A stretch of 64,000 bases of DNA. It comes from a bacterium (GTDB lineage Bacteria; Auribacterota; UBA6266). Made by a program: the position numbers and the translations under genes. This document shows, piece by piece, positions 8,862 to 16,081 of the stretch (positions within the stretch are counted from its first letter, which is position 1; every line of letters starts with the position of its first letter). Under the pieces are notes generated by a model. The model ran no database searches. It had not been told where the DNA came from and worked only from the letters and a program-made list of their open reading frames with translations. The stretch is from contig JALOBK010000001.1 in assembly GCA_023228325.1 (NCBI GenBank), positions 434,001-498,000 on the forward strand, written 5' to 3'.

Positions 8862-9998
8862 CTAATTCCCCATAAATTCTATATCAATCCTGTTTTGCGT
8901 CCTGCCTTTCACTTCAATGCCGGTATCCGGAAGAGTGGTTATAATCTCCTCAAATCCTTTATATAATGAGCCGTCTATAGTAACATCTATAACGACAACT
9001 CCTTTCGAAAAACTGCGTTCGTTAACGCTTTTAACTCCCCTGATTTCTTCAAGAGCTTTTTCAAAAGCAATCCTTTCGGATGAATCCGCATTAAACCCTA
9101 CTATCTGAATATCCATCGTGTTATACACTTTGGATCTCCAGTTCTCAACGATCTGGTCCATCATCTTCGACGCGAGTTCTGCTCCGGATTTTTTCATGGA
9201 TGCTCTCGCGGCCGGCACTCTGCCGCCGCCCCTGGACTGGGCCGATGCGCCGTCGCTGGCAATTACCTGGGCCGTATCCACATCTATCGCTTTTGCTGTC
9301 ACCTGGGCTTCGTAAGCAAAAACAGAAACACCGTACGGCTGACTCGAATCAATCAAATCGGCCGTTGCCTGCCCCACTATAACAACTTCCGCCCCGAATC
9401 TTCTTCCCAGAGAAGCGGCTTCAGCAGGATTTTCATAATATAAAGTCGCGTCCCTCATTTTTACGGCTTCCATCTGGGATTTATCCGTCAGTTTAAAACC
9501 GCCGGTCAGGAAACTTTTTTCCATACCCGTCTGAACCGTCTCGCCCGGCTGGGCCATCCCGTCAATCATTTCGCTGAAGACAATCATAACGCGGGGTTTG
9601 TTAAGTTTCTCTTTAACTATGTTCAAAGCCTGAAGGTTTTTGCGTAAACGCCCCATGCTGACAACTGCCTTTACGGCAATTTGATATATATCCCCGTCTC
9701 CGCCGTTGTCACTGATAATTTCATAGCTCTTTACGTACCCCTTCACTTCAGAATAAACCTGATCGTCAAGCAACTGGAAATTCTGCACCATAGTCTCTGA
9801 ATCGATCACGCTTCCCACCGTCTGTTCCACCGCATTTCTTAATGCCCTGTTGAGAGCTTCATCCCTGGCCCGCAAAACACCGTCGGCCCCCGAACCTCTT
9901 ACCGCAGACATACCTTTTGCGACAACTGTTTTTTCATCCTGGGCGGCACTCCAGGCCGATACCAGTATAAGAATAGATAAAATCAGTATTCGCTTCAT
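8862..9998 (-). CDS. FlgT-like exported protein
   Basis: I start this 378-residue protein at the ATG at 9998, which has GGGGAG seven bases upstream and opens directly into a signal peptide (MKRILILSILILVSAWSAAQ). A TTG 24 bases earlier is possible but less likely. Residues about 20-110 match the FlgT N-terminal domain pattern (ARDEALNRALRNAVEQTVGS, then VKGYVKSYEI). Residues about 120-275 look like the TolB/CsgG-like middle domain, and a further small domain follows. FlgT forms the H ring around the flagellar motor in Vibrio; no flagellar gene is in this window, so a different envelope ring is possible. It follows the 41-residue lipoprotein gene by 16 bases and abuts the CsgG-family gene. Confidence 0.8.
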   Translation of the reverse strand: MKRILILSILILVSAWSAAQDEKTVVAKGMSAVRGSGADGVLRARDEALNRALRNAVEQTVGSVIDSETMVQNFQLLDDQVYSEVKGYVKSYEIISDNGGDGDIYQIAVKAVVSMGRLRKNLQALNIVKEKLNKPRVMIVFSEMIDGMAQPGETVQTGMEKSFLTGGFKLTDKSQMEAVKMRDATLYYENPAEAASLGRRFGAEVVIVGQATADLIDSSQPYGVSVFAYEAQVTAKAIDVDTAQVIASDGASAQSRGGGRVPAARASMKKSGAELASKMMDQIVENWRSKVYNTMDIQIVGFNADSSERIAFEKALEEIRGVKSVNERSFSKGVVVIDVTIDGSLYKGFEEIITTLPDTGIEVKGRTQNRIDIEFMGN

Positions 9999-10014
9999 TC
10001 GAAAACTCCCCGTG

Positions 10015-10140
10015 TTACTCAACCACTTCTCTTGTTTCCACGATTACCTGTTCTTTTACAACGTATTTCTCAGTGCATCCCGACAAGACCGGAACAGCCA
10101 AACATAAAATAACAAGTATTGAAAAATTTGTTTTTTTCAT
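10015..10140 (-). CDS. Small 41-residue lipoprotein
   Basis: This short reading frame encodes 41 residues: a charged start (MKKTNF), a hydrophobic stretch, a lipobox LSGC with the acylated cysteine at residue 22, and a short charged tail (TEKYVVKEQVIVETREVVE). GGGAG lies five bases before the ATG. It sits in the same direction between the three-module LPP20 gene (39 bases upstream) and the FlgT-like gene (16 bases downstream), so it is almost certainly a real gene of the operon. The mature peptide is about 20 residues anchored by lipid, with alternating charged and beta-branched residues. A pilotin-like or ring-anchoring role is conceivable; nothing in the sequence proves it. Confidence 0.78.
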   Translation of the reverse strand: MKKTNFSILVILCLAVPVLSGCTEKYVVKEQVIVETREVVE

Positions 10141-10179
10141 ATTATCTCCCTATCCAAATATTCAGTCATAATCATATAA

Positions 10180-11487
10180 CTATCTGTAATTTCTCAAGGA
10201 ATCCCATAAAGATTCCATCGGGAGAGACGCTACTACCTCAACACTTCCATCTTCAAGATATACGGGCTCACTCACCTCAGCCCCGGCAAGAAAGGTGCTT
10301 ACCGAAGCGTTAACCTCATCGTTCTGGACCGCAAAATCCCTCACGGTTGTGTTTGCTCTTATTTTAACACCGTATACAAGTTCCGCAAGATTCCTTTTTG
10401 CATCAACTTCAGCCGCCCTTACAGCATTAAGTTTTGCCACTGTCCCCGTTTCGCTTTCCCGCGGAACGCCATAACCTCTGGCCGAATAAGTTTCATAAGA
10501 CCAGGACGGCCTCGACTGGGACCCGGACGGCAGTTGAGAAACAGGTTCTTTCTCCGTATATCTTTCCGGCGGCACACCAAAACCCGTAGCTTTGATGACT
10601 CTCACATTCTGCTGTGTTATAACCTCTTCCCATCTGACCTTTTCCCACCTGACTCTTTTGAACTTATATCCTCTGCGGACATATTTATTCCAAATCTCAT
10701 GGACTTCTTTAATAATATCCACAATAGTGACTTCTACATCGCATTCGACAATCCCGTCGGGCTTATATCTGTAAGGACCTGCAAGCCTGATGCCTTTTAT
10801 ATAAGTATCCAAGTCTGTGTTTATCATGTCGTTTTCGGCAACAAAATCCCTGACATATGTATTCGAAGTGATTCTCAGCCCTTTCACCTCTTCGGCAAGG
10901 TTTCTGTACGCATCAAGTTTTGCGGCCCGTTCCGCCATTAACCTTCCCCTCGCGGTAACGCCTTCCCACCCGGGAATACCATCTGTTATCCTGCCCGGTT
11001 TAATATTCGAAGAATAGTCCGCGGTTTCAGCGGAACCCTTAATTGTCCCCGAACCTTCCACCTCAATGACCTTTATATCTTTATTGTATGTCACTATCTG
11101 CTGTATTGTTGTGTTGGTCCAGAAAAGGAATCGGGTTTTTTTGTAATGGGTTTCAATAAATTTAACGATTTGCTCAATCGTAAGGCTCATCCGCAACGTA
11201 TAAACTTCCCCATCCCATCTTTCACTGCCGGAATCTATTTTCGCGCCTTTTAAAAAATGATCGAACTGCGTTTGAATCTGATCGCTTTCGGCAACAAAGT
11301 CCCTGACATATGTATTCGAAGTGATTCTCAGCCCTTTCACTCTCTCGGCCAAATTTCTGTAACCGTCAACTATCGCCGCCCGCCTCGCCATAAGCTTCTC
11401 CTGTCCTTCTTTTGTCGCGTAAGACAAATTAGCCAGGATAAAAATAAAGACTAAAGACAATGACACACAAACTATCCTTTTAAACAT
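10180..11487 (-). CDS. Exported protein with three LPP20/FlgP-like modules
   Basis: This 435-residue protein has a signal peptide (MFKRIVCVSLSLVFIFILAN) and three copies of an LPP20-like module at about residues 30-110, 180-265 and 345-430. Each copy has the pattern A-x-R-A-A-x-x-D-x-x-R-N-L-A-E, a short strand, N-T-x-V-R-D-F-x-x-x-x-D, and a final strand after a DG turn. Modules 1 and 2 share the run GLRITSNTYVRDFVAE. LPP20/FlgP proteins are outer-membrane lipoproteins that form a ring around flagella in Vibrio and Campylobacter; this one has no lipobox. It lies 38 bases upstream of the small lipoprotein gene and abuts the single-module gene. Confidence 0.82.
   Translation of the reverse strand: MFKRIVCVSLSLVFIFILANLSYATKEGQEKLMARRAAIVDGYRNLAERVKGLRITSNTYVRDFVAESDQIQTQFDHFLKGAKIDSGSERWDGEVYTLRMSLTIEQIVKFIETHYKKTRFLFWTNTTIQQIVTYNKDIKVIEVEGSGTIKGSAETADYSSNIKPGRITDGIPGWEGVTARGRLMAERAAKLDAYRNLAEEVKGLRITSNTYVRDFVAENDMINTDLDTYIKGIRLAGPYRYKPDGIVECDVEVTIVDIIKEVHEIWNKYVRRGYKFKRVRWEKVRWEEVITQQNVRVIKATGFGVPPERYTEKEPVSQLPSGSQSRPSWSYETYSARGYGVPRESETGTVAKLNAVRAAEVDAKRNLAELVYGVKIRANTTVRDFAVQNDEVNASVSTFLAGAEVSEPVYLEDGSVEVVASLPMESLWDSLRNYR
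10847..10887 (-). repeat. 41-bp exact repeat, copy A (module 2 of LPP20 protein)
   Basis: This stretch is identical to 11300-11340, in a different module of the same gene. Similarity continues beyond the exact core with a few mismatches. Exact DNA identity across two old protein modules suggests recent duplication or gene conversion. Confidence 0.85.
11300..11340 (-). repeat. 41-bp exact repeat, copy B (module 1 of LPP20 protein)
   Basis: This is the partner of 10847-10887. It encodes the same GLRITSNTYVRDF segment in the first LPP20-like module. Confidence 0.85.
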
Positions 11488-12018
11488 TTATTTCCCCCTT
11501 TCAGAATAATTTTTTCTCTCAATCAATAACTCCCATTTTTCTTCACTAATGGGGATTGATCTTTTTTCCCGGAAAACAGGCTCATTATTATACACATTAA
11601 TACCCTTACCTTTGCAAACTCTTTTTTTGCAGTTTAAAGGCGCCGCCAGAAGCACCTGAACCGTTCCGTCCCTGAAATACGTTGTACTGACACATTCAAC
11701 ACCCCGGATAAAGCCGTTATCCGCAATAGAAAATCCGCATGCATTTAATGCCTCATCCGTATAATCCGCATAAATAATTTCCGCAAGGTTCCTGTAACCA
11801 TCAACTATTGCGGCCCTCCTGGCCATAAGCCTGTCTCTTGAACTGCTTGCAGAATACGGGCTTTTAAGCCTGCCGATACCGGTTACGAAAATCTTTCCGC
11901 TATCTATTAAATAGTTATTCCGGCCGTTTTCACCGCCAGAACATTTACTGCCGCCATCAAATAAGCAGGTGCCGCAGAACACGGCACCCGTTAACGCTAA
12001 TATAGCCGTCAGTCTCAT
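11488..12018 (-). CDS. Exported single-module LPP20-like protein
   Basis: I start this at the ATG at 12018, 3 bases after the upstream stop, with GGTGG before it; a TTG at 12030 is an alternative. The product is about 176 residues with a hydrophobic N-terminus containing FCGTC, which could hold a signal or weak lipobox site, then a glycine/serine-rich linker. The LPP20-like module (about 65-140) includes LMARRAAIVDGYRNLAE, nearly the same as in the neighbouring three-module protein. The C-terminal region is basic. Its place between the Tyr-rich gene and the three-module gene suggests it belongs to the same envelope complex. Several cysteines (residues about 15, 18, 26) are unusual for this set. 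Confidence 0.78.
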   Translation of the reverse strand: MRLTAILALTGAVFCGTCLFDGGSKCSGGENGRNNYLIDSGKIFVTGIGRLKSPYSASSSRDRLMARRAAIVDGYRNLAEIIYADYTDEALNACGFSIADNGFIRGVECVSTTYFRDGTVQVLLAAPLNCKKRVCKGKGINVYNNEPVFREKRSIPISEEKWELLIERKNYSERGK

Positions 12019-12020
12019 CG

Positions 12021-12401
12021 TTACCACCAATAGCTGTCTTCTTCAACAATGACAACCGGCTCGGAAAACGTTGAAGAATAAGTCCTTGTCGTATAACTGC
12101 CGGGCACATAGTAAGATGAATAATGTGACCTTGGAGCGTAGTAAGATGAGTAATACGACCTTGGCTCATAGTAATGCCTCCTCGGAGCTGTATAGTACCT
12201 TCTTGGCTCATAGTAATGTACCCGCTGCGGCACATAATATACATTCTGCTGAGGAAACATGTTCCCGCTCAAAAACTGGTATGCGGTGACTCCTGCAAGA
12301 ATTTTTCCTGCTGTAGCCCATTCTTTATCACCGGCTCCCGCCACCGTGGCATATCCAAACACAAGGGCTGCTACCGTTGTTATCAGGATTATTCTTTTCA
12401 T
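12021..12401 (-). CDS. Small exported tyrosine-rich repetitive protein
   Basis: The ATG at 12401 has a near-perfect AGGAGGT five bases upstream, so I use it rather than the upstream start at 12443. The 126-residue product has a signal peptide (MKRIILITTVAALVFGYATVAGA) and a short conserved-looking stretch (GKILAGVTAYQFLSG). From about residue 55 it has a low-complexity part with tandem motifs such as YYEPRRYYTAPRRHYYEPRSYY and YYAPRSHYSSYYVPGSY-like units, closing with EEDSYWW. It is the first gene after the sigma-54 promoter, so it should be the most strongly made product of the operon. A surface-fibre subunit or matrix protein exported by the CsgG-like proteins is a reasonable guess. I know of no characterised family that it matches. 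Confidence 0.8.
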   Translation of the reverse strand: MKRIILITTVAALVFGYATVAGAGDKEWATAGKILAGVTAYQFLSGNMFPQQNVYYVPQRVHYYEPRRYYTAPRRHYYEPRSYYSSYYAPRSHYSSYYVPGSYTTRTYSSTFSEPVVIVEEDSYWW

Positions 12402-12431
12402 TTGGCACCTCCTTCTTTCAACTGTTATATG

Positions 12432-12448
12432 AGCAAAAGACATGCCAA
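12432..12448 (-). promoter_or_regulatory. Sigma-54 (-24/-12) promoter of the LPP20/FlgT/CsgG operon
   Basis: Read on the minus strand the site is TTGGCATGTCTTTTGCT. It has the invariant GG (12446-12445) and GC (12434-12433) exactly 12 bases apart and close agreement with the consensus TGGCAC-N5-TTGCW. Transcription should begin near 12421, about 20 bases before the ATG at 12401, with the strong ribosome-binding site in between. A sigma-54-dependent activator gene is divergent, starting at 12681. Confidence 0.78.
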
Positions 12449-12558
12449 TACTTGCTTAAACTATATCACAAAGAGGTTTCTCGACGGTAAAAAACCCGAT
12501 TTATTTTAATATGTTATAAAAAAGAACGGTCCATTAATAAAATAATTGTTTTTATTTG

Positions 12559-12587
12559 TTGCATTATAGAGCACATAGATATATACT
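12559..12587 (+). promoter_or_regulatory. Candidate sigma-70 promoter of the sigma-54 activator gene
   Basis: TTGCAT (12559-12564) and TATACT (12582-12587) are separated by 17 bases. The -10 matches 5 of 6 consensus positions and the -35 only 3. The leader would be about 87 bases long and contain the tandem TGTCACATAA repeats. Confidence 0.4.
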
Positions 12588-12645
12588 TTAGTATGTAATG
12601 TTTTATGTTTCAAAGAGTTACATATTTTTGCTTCAAATCGGAACA

Positions 12646-12665
12646 TGTCACATAATGTCACATAA
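12646..12665 (+). promoter_or_regulatory. Tandem direct repeat TGTCACATAA x2, possible activator-binding site
   Basis: Two exact copies of a 10-base word lie head to tail, one helical turn apart, 15 bases before the activator ATG and about 235 bases upstream of the expected sigma-54 start on the other strand. The position fits an enhancer (UAS) for the divergent operon or an autoregulatory site. The binding protein is unknown. Confidence 0.4.
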
Positions 12666-12680
12666 AATTATGGTGGAACC

Positions 12681-14171
12681 ATGAAAAAAACGCCGGATAT
12701 AAGCTGTATTCAGAAAAGCGACCTTTTGAAATTAATAGAAACGGGAAAGATCATTAATTCATCCCTGGATCTTTCCGAAGTGCTGGAAAAAGTTCTGCAA
12801 ACAGCCTGTTCGGTTTTAGATTCCGAAGCCAGCTCGGTAATACTCCTGGAACAAACTTCAAACTACCTGATCTTTAAAACCGCCACCGGAGAAAAAGCCG
12901 AAGAAATCAAAAATGTCAGGATGAAAACCGGACAGGGAATCGCCGGATGGGTGATAAACACCGAAAAACCGGCTATTTCAAATAAAGTCGAAGAGGACAA
13001 AAGATGGTTCAGGGAAATAAGCAGGATTATAAATTATCCTACCCGGTCCATAATCTGCGCTCCCATACAGGTGCGGAAAAAAATAATCGGAGCCATAGAA
13101 GTAATAAACAAAAAGAGCGGTGATTTCAATACAAAAGACCTATCGCTTTTAATGTTGTTTTCAAACCAGGCGGCAATCGCTATCGAGAATGCAAAACTCC
13201 ACAAGGAAGCGGGCCTGGAAATAAAAAACCTTAAATCGCAGATTACAAAACCTTTTAAAATCATAGGGAGCGGGCCTCAAGTACAGAAATTATTCGATTT
13301 AATAGAAACTGTTTCAAAAACAGAATCGACCGTGTTAATGAGGGGGGAAAGCGGCACGGGCAAAGAGCTTGCTTCAAGGCTGATACATTCGAAAAGCGAA
13401 AGAAACGGGTATCCGTTCACATGTATTAACTGTTCGGCGCTGCCGGAAACACTTCTGGAAAGCGAACTTTTCGGACATGAAAAAGGAGCATTTACAGGAG
13501 CGATAGCGCGGAAACCCGGCAGATTTGAAATATCCAACAAGGGGACCGTTTTCCTGGATGAAATAGGAACTCTTTCCCAGCAGATACAGGTCAAACTCTT
13601 AAGAGTCCTTCAGGAAGGGGAATTCGAAAGAGTAGGAGGCACTGAAACCATAAAAGCCGATGTCAGAATAATCGCCGCAACAAATGAAAATCTGGAAAAA
13701 GCCATATCCGAAGGAAGATTCAGGGAAGATTTATACTACAGGTTAAAAGTCATTGAAATATTCATCCCGCCTTTAAGGGACAGAAAAGAAGACATACCCG
13801 AATTGGTAAAATTTTTCATTGACGAACAGAAAAAATCAATGGGAAAAGCCATAAATTCGATTGAGCCGAAAGCAATCGAACTCTTAGTTTCCTATGAATG
13901 GCCCGGGAACGTCAGAGAATTGAAAAATACAATAGAAAGAGCGATGGTGCTGGGAAAATCGGATGTACTGAGGGTTGAAGACCTTCCCTCCGAGATAAAG
14001 AGCAGGAACATCCCCCTTATCAATGAGTTCTCGTTAAAATCGGCCGAAAAAAATCATATTGAAAAAGTCATGAAATATTCCCATCACAATAAAAGCAATG
14101 CCGCCAGGCTTCTCGGGATATCCCGGAACCGGCTTGACCGAAAAATCAAAGAATACAAAATGGCAACCTGA
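12681..14171 (+). CDS. GAF-domain sigma-54-dependent transcriptional activator
   Basis: The 496-residue protein has an N-terminal GAF domain (about residues 20-175), a sigma-54-interacting AAA+ domain (about 195-425) and a Fis-type helix-turn-helix at the C-terminus (about 450-492, SNAARLLGISRNRLDRKIKE). Walker A is GESGTGKE, the sigma-54 contact loop is a canonical GAFTGA, and Walker B lies in GTVFLDEIG. There is no receiver domain, so control is likely by a small ligand or another signal on the GAF domain, as in NifA or FhlA relatives. GGTGG precedes the ATG. It is divergent from the envelope operon with a matching sigma-54 promoter, and is its most likely activator. Confidence 0.92.
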   Translation: MKKTPDISCIQKSDLLKLIETGKIINSSLDLSEVLEKVLQTACSVLDSEASSVILLEQTSNYLIFKTATGEKAEEIKNVRMKTGQGIAGWVINTEKPAISNKVEEDKRWFREISRIINYPTRSIICAPIQVRKKIIGAIEVINKKSGDFNTKDLSLLMLFSNQAAIAIENAKLHKEAGLEIKNLKSQITKPFKIIGSGPQVQKLFDLIETVSKTESTVLMRGESGTGKELASRLIHSKSERNGYPFTCINCSALPETLLESELFGHEKGAFTGAIARKPGRFEISNKGTVFLDEIGTLSQQIQVKLLRVLQEGEFERVGGTETIKADVRIIAATNENLEKAISEGRFREDLYYRLKVIEIFIPPLRDRKEDIPELVKFFIDEQKKSMGKAINSIEPKAIELLVSYEWPGNVRELKNTIERAMVLGKSDVLRVEDLPSEIKSRNIPLINEFSLKSAEKNHIEKVMKYSHHNKSNAARLLGISRNRLDRKIKEYKMAT

Positions 14172-14189
14172 TTCCGGTAAAAAAATTAC

Positions 14190-14219
14190 TTTACAAGCAG
14201 TTATTAATGTGGCAATAAT
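14190..14219 (+). promoter_or_regulatory. Candidate sigma-70 promoter of glmS
   Basis: TTTACA (14190-14195) and AATAAT (14214-14219) are separated by 18 bases, with 5 of 6 consensus matches in each hexamer. The expected leader is about 25 bases. Confidence 0.45.
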
Positions 14220-14251
14220 CTCTCTTTGTCCAGACAATAAAAAGGTTTGTT

Positions 14252-16078
14252 ATGTGCGGAATCATCGGATACATAGGAAAAGGCAACGTTAAGGATATTC
14301 TGGTCGAGGGGTTAAAGCGCCTTGAATACCGGGGATATGATTCATCCGGTATAGCCGTCATCAACAGGGGCCGGATCATCTGCGTAAAAGCGGTCGGCAA
14401 CATATCCAGACTTGAGGAAAAAATCAGAGGAAAAAAAATACCGGGAAATATCGGGATTGCCCACACCCGATGGGCCACCCACGGTTCTCCTGTTCTAAAA
14501 AATGCCCACCCTCATATGGATAGCCGGAACAGAATTGCCGTCGTACACAACGGCATAATAGAAAACTTTCAATACTTAAGAAGTAAACTCATAAAAAAAG
14601 GAATAAAGTTCAGAAGTGATACGGACAGTGAGATTCTGGCGCACTTAATATCTCAGAATTTTAAAGGCAACCTGTCCGAAGCGGTAAGGAATTCTCTCAA
14701 GCAGGTTGAGGGAACATACGGTATCGCGGTTATATGTTCTGAAAATCCCGGCGAAATAGTGGCCGCAAAAAAAGGCAGCCCCCTTATAGTGGCTGTCGGC
14801 AAAGATGAAATGTTTGTAACTTCAGACCTTTCGGCCACACTCAGGCATACAAAAAAAATAATTTCCCTTGAAGACAATGAAATGGCAATCATAAGGCCTG
14901 ATAATTATGAAATAAAAGACATAGAAAATGTGCCCGTTCTAAAAAAGATAGAAGAGGTTTCCTGGAACATAGATATGATAGAAAAAGGCGGTTATAAGCA
15001 TTTTATGCTTAAGGAGATACATGAACAGCCCGAATCCATCACTAACTCCATGAGAGGCCGTATAGACGAAGCCCTGTCAAGTTCCAGGCTGGGAGGCCTT
15101 CTTGTTTTCGGAAACAAACTGAAAAAAGTGGAAAAAATTATTATTTCCGCGTGCGGCACATCGTGGCACGCCGGATTAATAGGCGAATATATGATAGAAG
15201 ACCTCGCCAGAATACCCGTCGAAGTCGAATATGCGTCCGAATTCAGGTACAGAAACCCCATACTTAACGAAAAAACACTTATTATCGCAGTAAGCCAATC
15301 GGGAGAAACCGCCGATACCCTGGCAGCCATGCGGGAAGCAAAAATGAAAAATTCCATTATTATGGGTATTTGTAATGTGGTGGGTTCATCAATCGCGCGC
15401 GAATCAGACGGCGGTATATATCTGCATGCAGGTCCTGAAATCGGCGTCGCTTCCACAAAAGCATTTACATCGCAGGTCACGGTCCTTCTTCTGCTCGCTC
15501 TTCATTTCGGAAGGATGAAGGACCTTTCAAAATCAAAATCAAAAGAAATAATAGACGAACTCAAAACCATCCCTTCAAAGGTGGAAACAATTCTCAAAGA
15601 AGAAAACAAGATAAAAAAACTGGCGGAATTATACTTTAATAAAAACAATTTTCTTTACCTGGGGAGAGGATACAATTTCCCGACCGCGCTTGAAGGGGCT
15701 CTGAAACTTAAAGAGATATCCTATATCCATGCCGAGGGTTATCCCGCGGCGGAAATGAAGCACGGCCCCATCGCGCTGATAGACAAGGATATGCCCGTTG
15801 TTGTAATAGCGACATCCGATACCGTTTATGACAAAATAATCTCCAACATCCAGGAGATAAAAGCAAGGGATGGAAAAGTAATAGCCATAGTCAATAAAGG
15901 AGATACAAAAATAAAGAAACTGGCTGACTATGTAATATCCATACCCAAGACCATGGAAATTCTCAGCCCCCTGCTCACAATAATCCCCATGCAGTTGCTC
16001 GCTTATCATATTGCGGCAAAACGGGGATGCAATGTGGATCAGCCCAGGAACCTGGCTAAAAGCGTAACCGTCGAATAG
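14252..16078 (+). CDS. glmS: Glutamine-fructose-6-phosphate aminotransferase
   Basis: The 608-residue product is full length for GlmS. It starts MCGIIGYIG, where the second-residue cysteine is the nucleophile of the glutaminase domain (to about residue 230), followed by two SIS sugar-isomerase domains (about 285-425 and 455-600). Conserved pieces include RLEYRGYDSSGIAV, HTRWATHG, ISACGTSWHAG, SQSGETADTLAA and the C-terminal DQPRNLAKSVTVE. It makes glucosamine-6-phosphate from fructose-6-phosphate and glutamine, the first step towards UDP-GlcNAc. AAAGG precedes the ATG by six bases. It converges on nagA, which runs the opposite way metabolically, with only 3 bases between the two stops. No glmS ribozyme-like structure fits in the 80-base leader. 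Confidence 0.97.
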   Translation: MCGIIGYIGKGNVKDILVEGLKRLEYRGYDSSGIAVINRGRIICVKAVGNISRLEEKIRGKKIPGNIGIAHTRWATHGSPVLKNAHPHMDSRNRIAVVHNGIIENFQYLRSKLIKKGIKFRSDTDSEILAHLISQNFKGNLSEAVRNSLKQVEGTYGIAVICSENPGEIVAAKKGSPLIVAVGKDEMFVTSDLSATLRHTKKIISLEDNEMAIIRPDNYEIKDIENVPVLKKIEEVSWNIDMIEKGGYKHFMLKEIHEQPESITNSMRGRIDEALSSSRLGGLLVFGNKLKKVEKIIISACGTSWHAGLIGEYMIEDLARIPVEVEYASEFRYRNPILNEKTLIIAVSQSGETADTLAAMREAKMKNSIIMGICNVVGSSIARESDGGIYLHAGPEIGVASTKAFTSQVTVLLLLALHFGRMKDLSKSKSKEIIDELKTIPSKVETILKEENKIKKLAELYFNKNNFLYLGRGYNFPTALEGALKLKEISYIHAEGYPAAEMKHGPIALIDKDMPVVVIATSDTVYDKIISNIQEIKARDGKVIAIVNKGDTKIKKLADYVISIPKTMEILSPLLTIIPMQLLAYHIAAKRGCNVDQPRNLAKSVTVE

Positions 16079-16081
16079 CTT

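Noticed and set aside
14172..14251. glmS ribozyme
   Set aside because: The leader is too short and lacks the expected pairing and core; only a simple promoter is seen.
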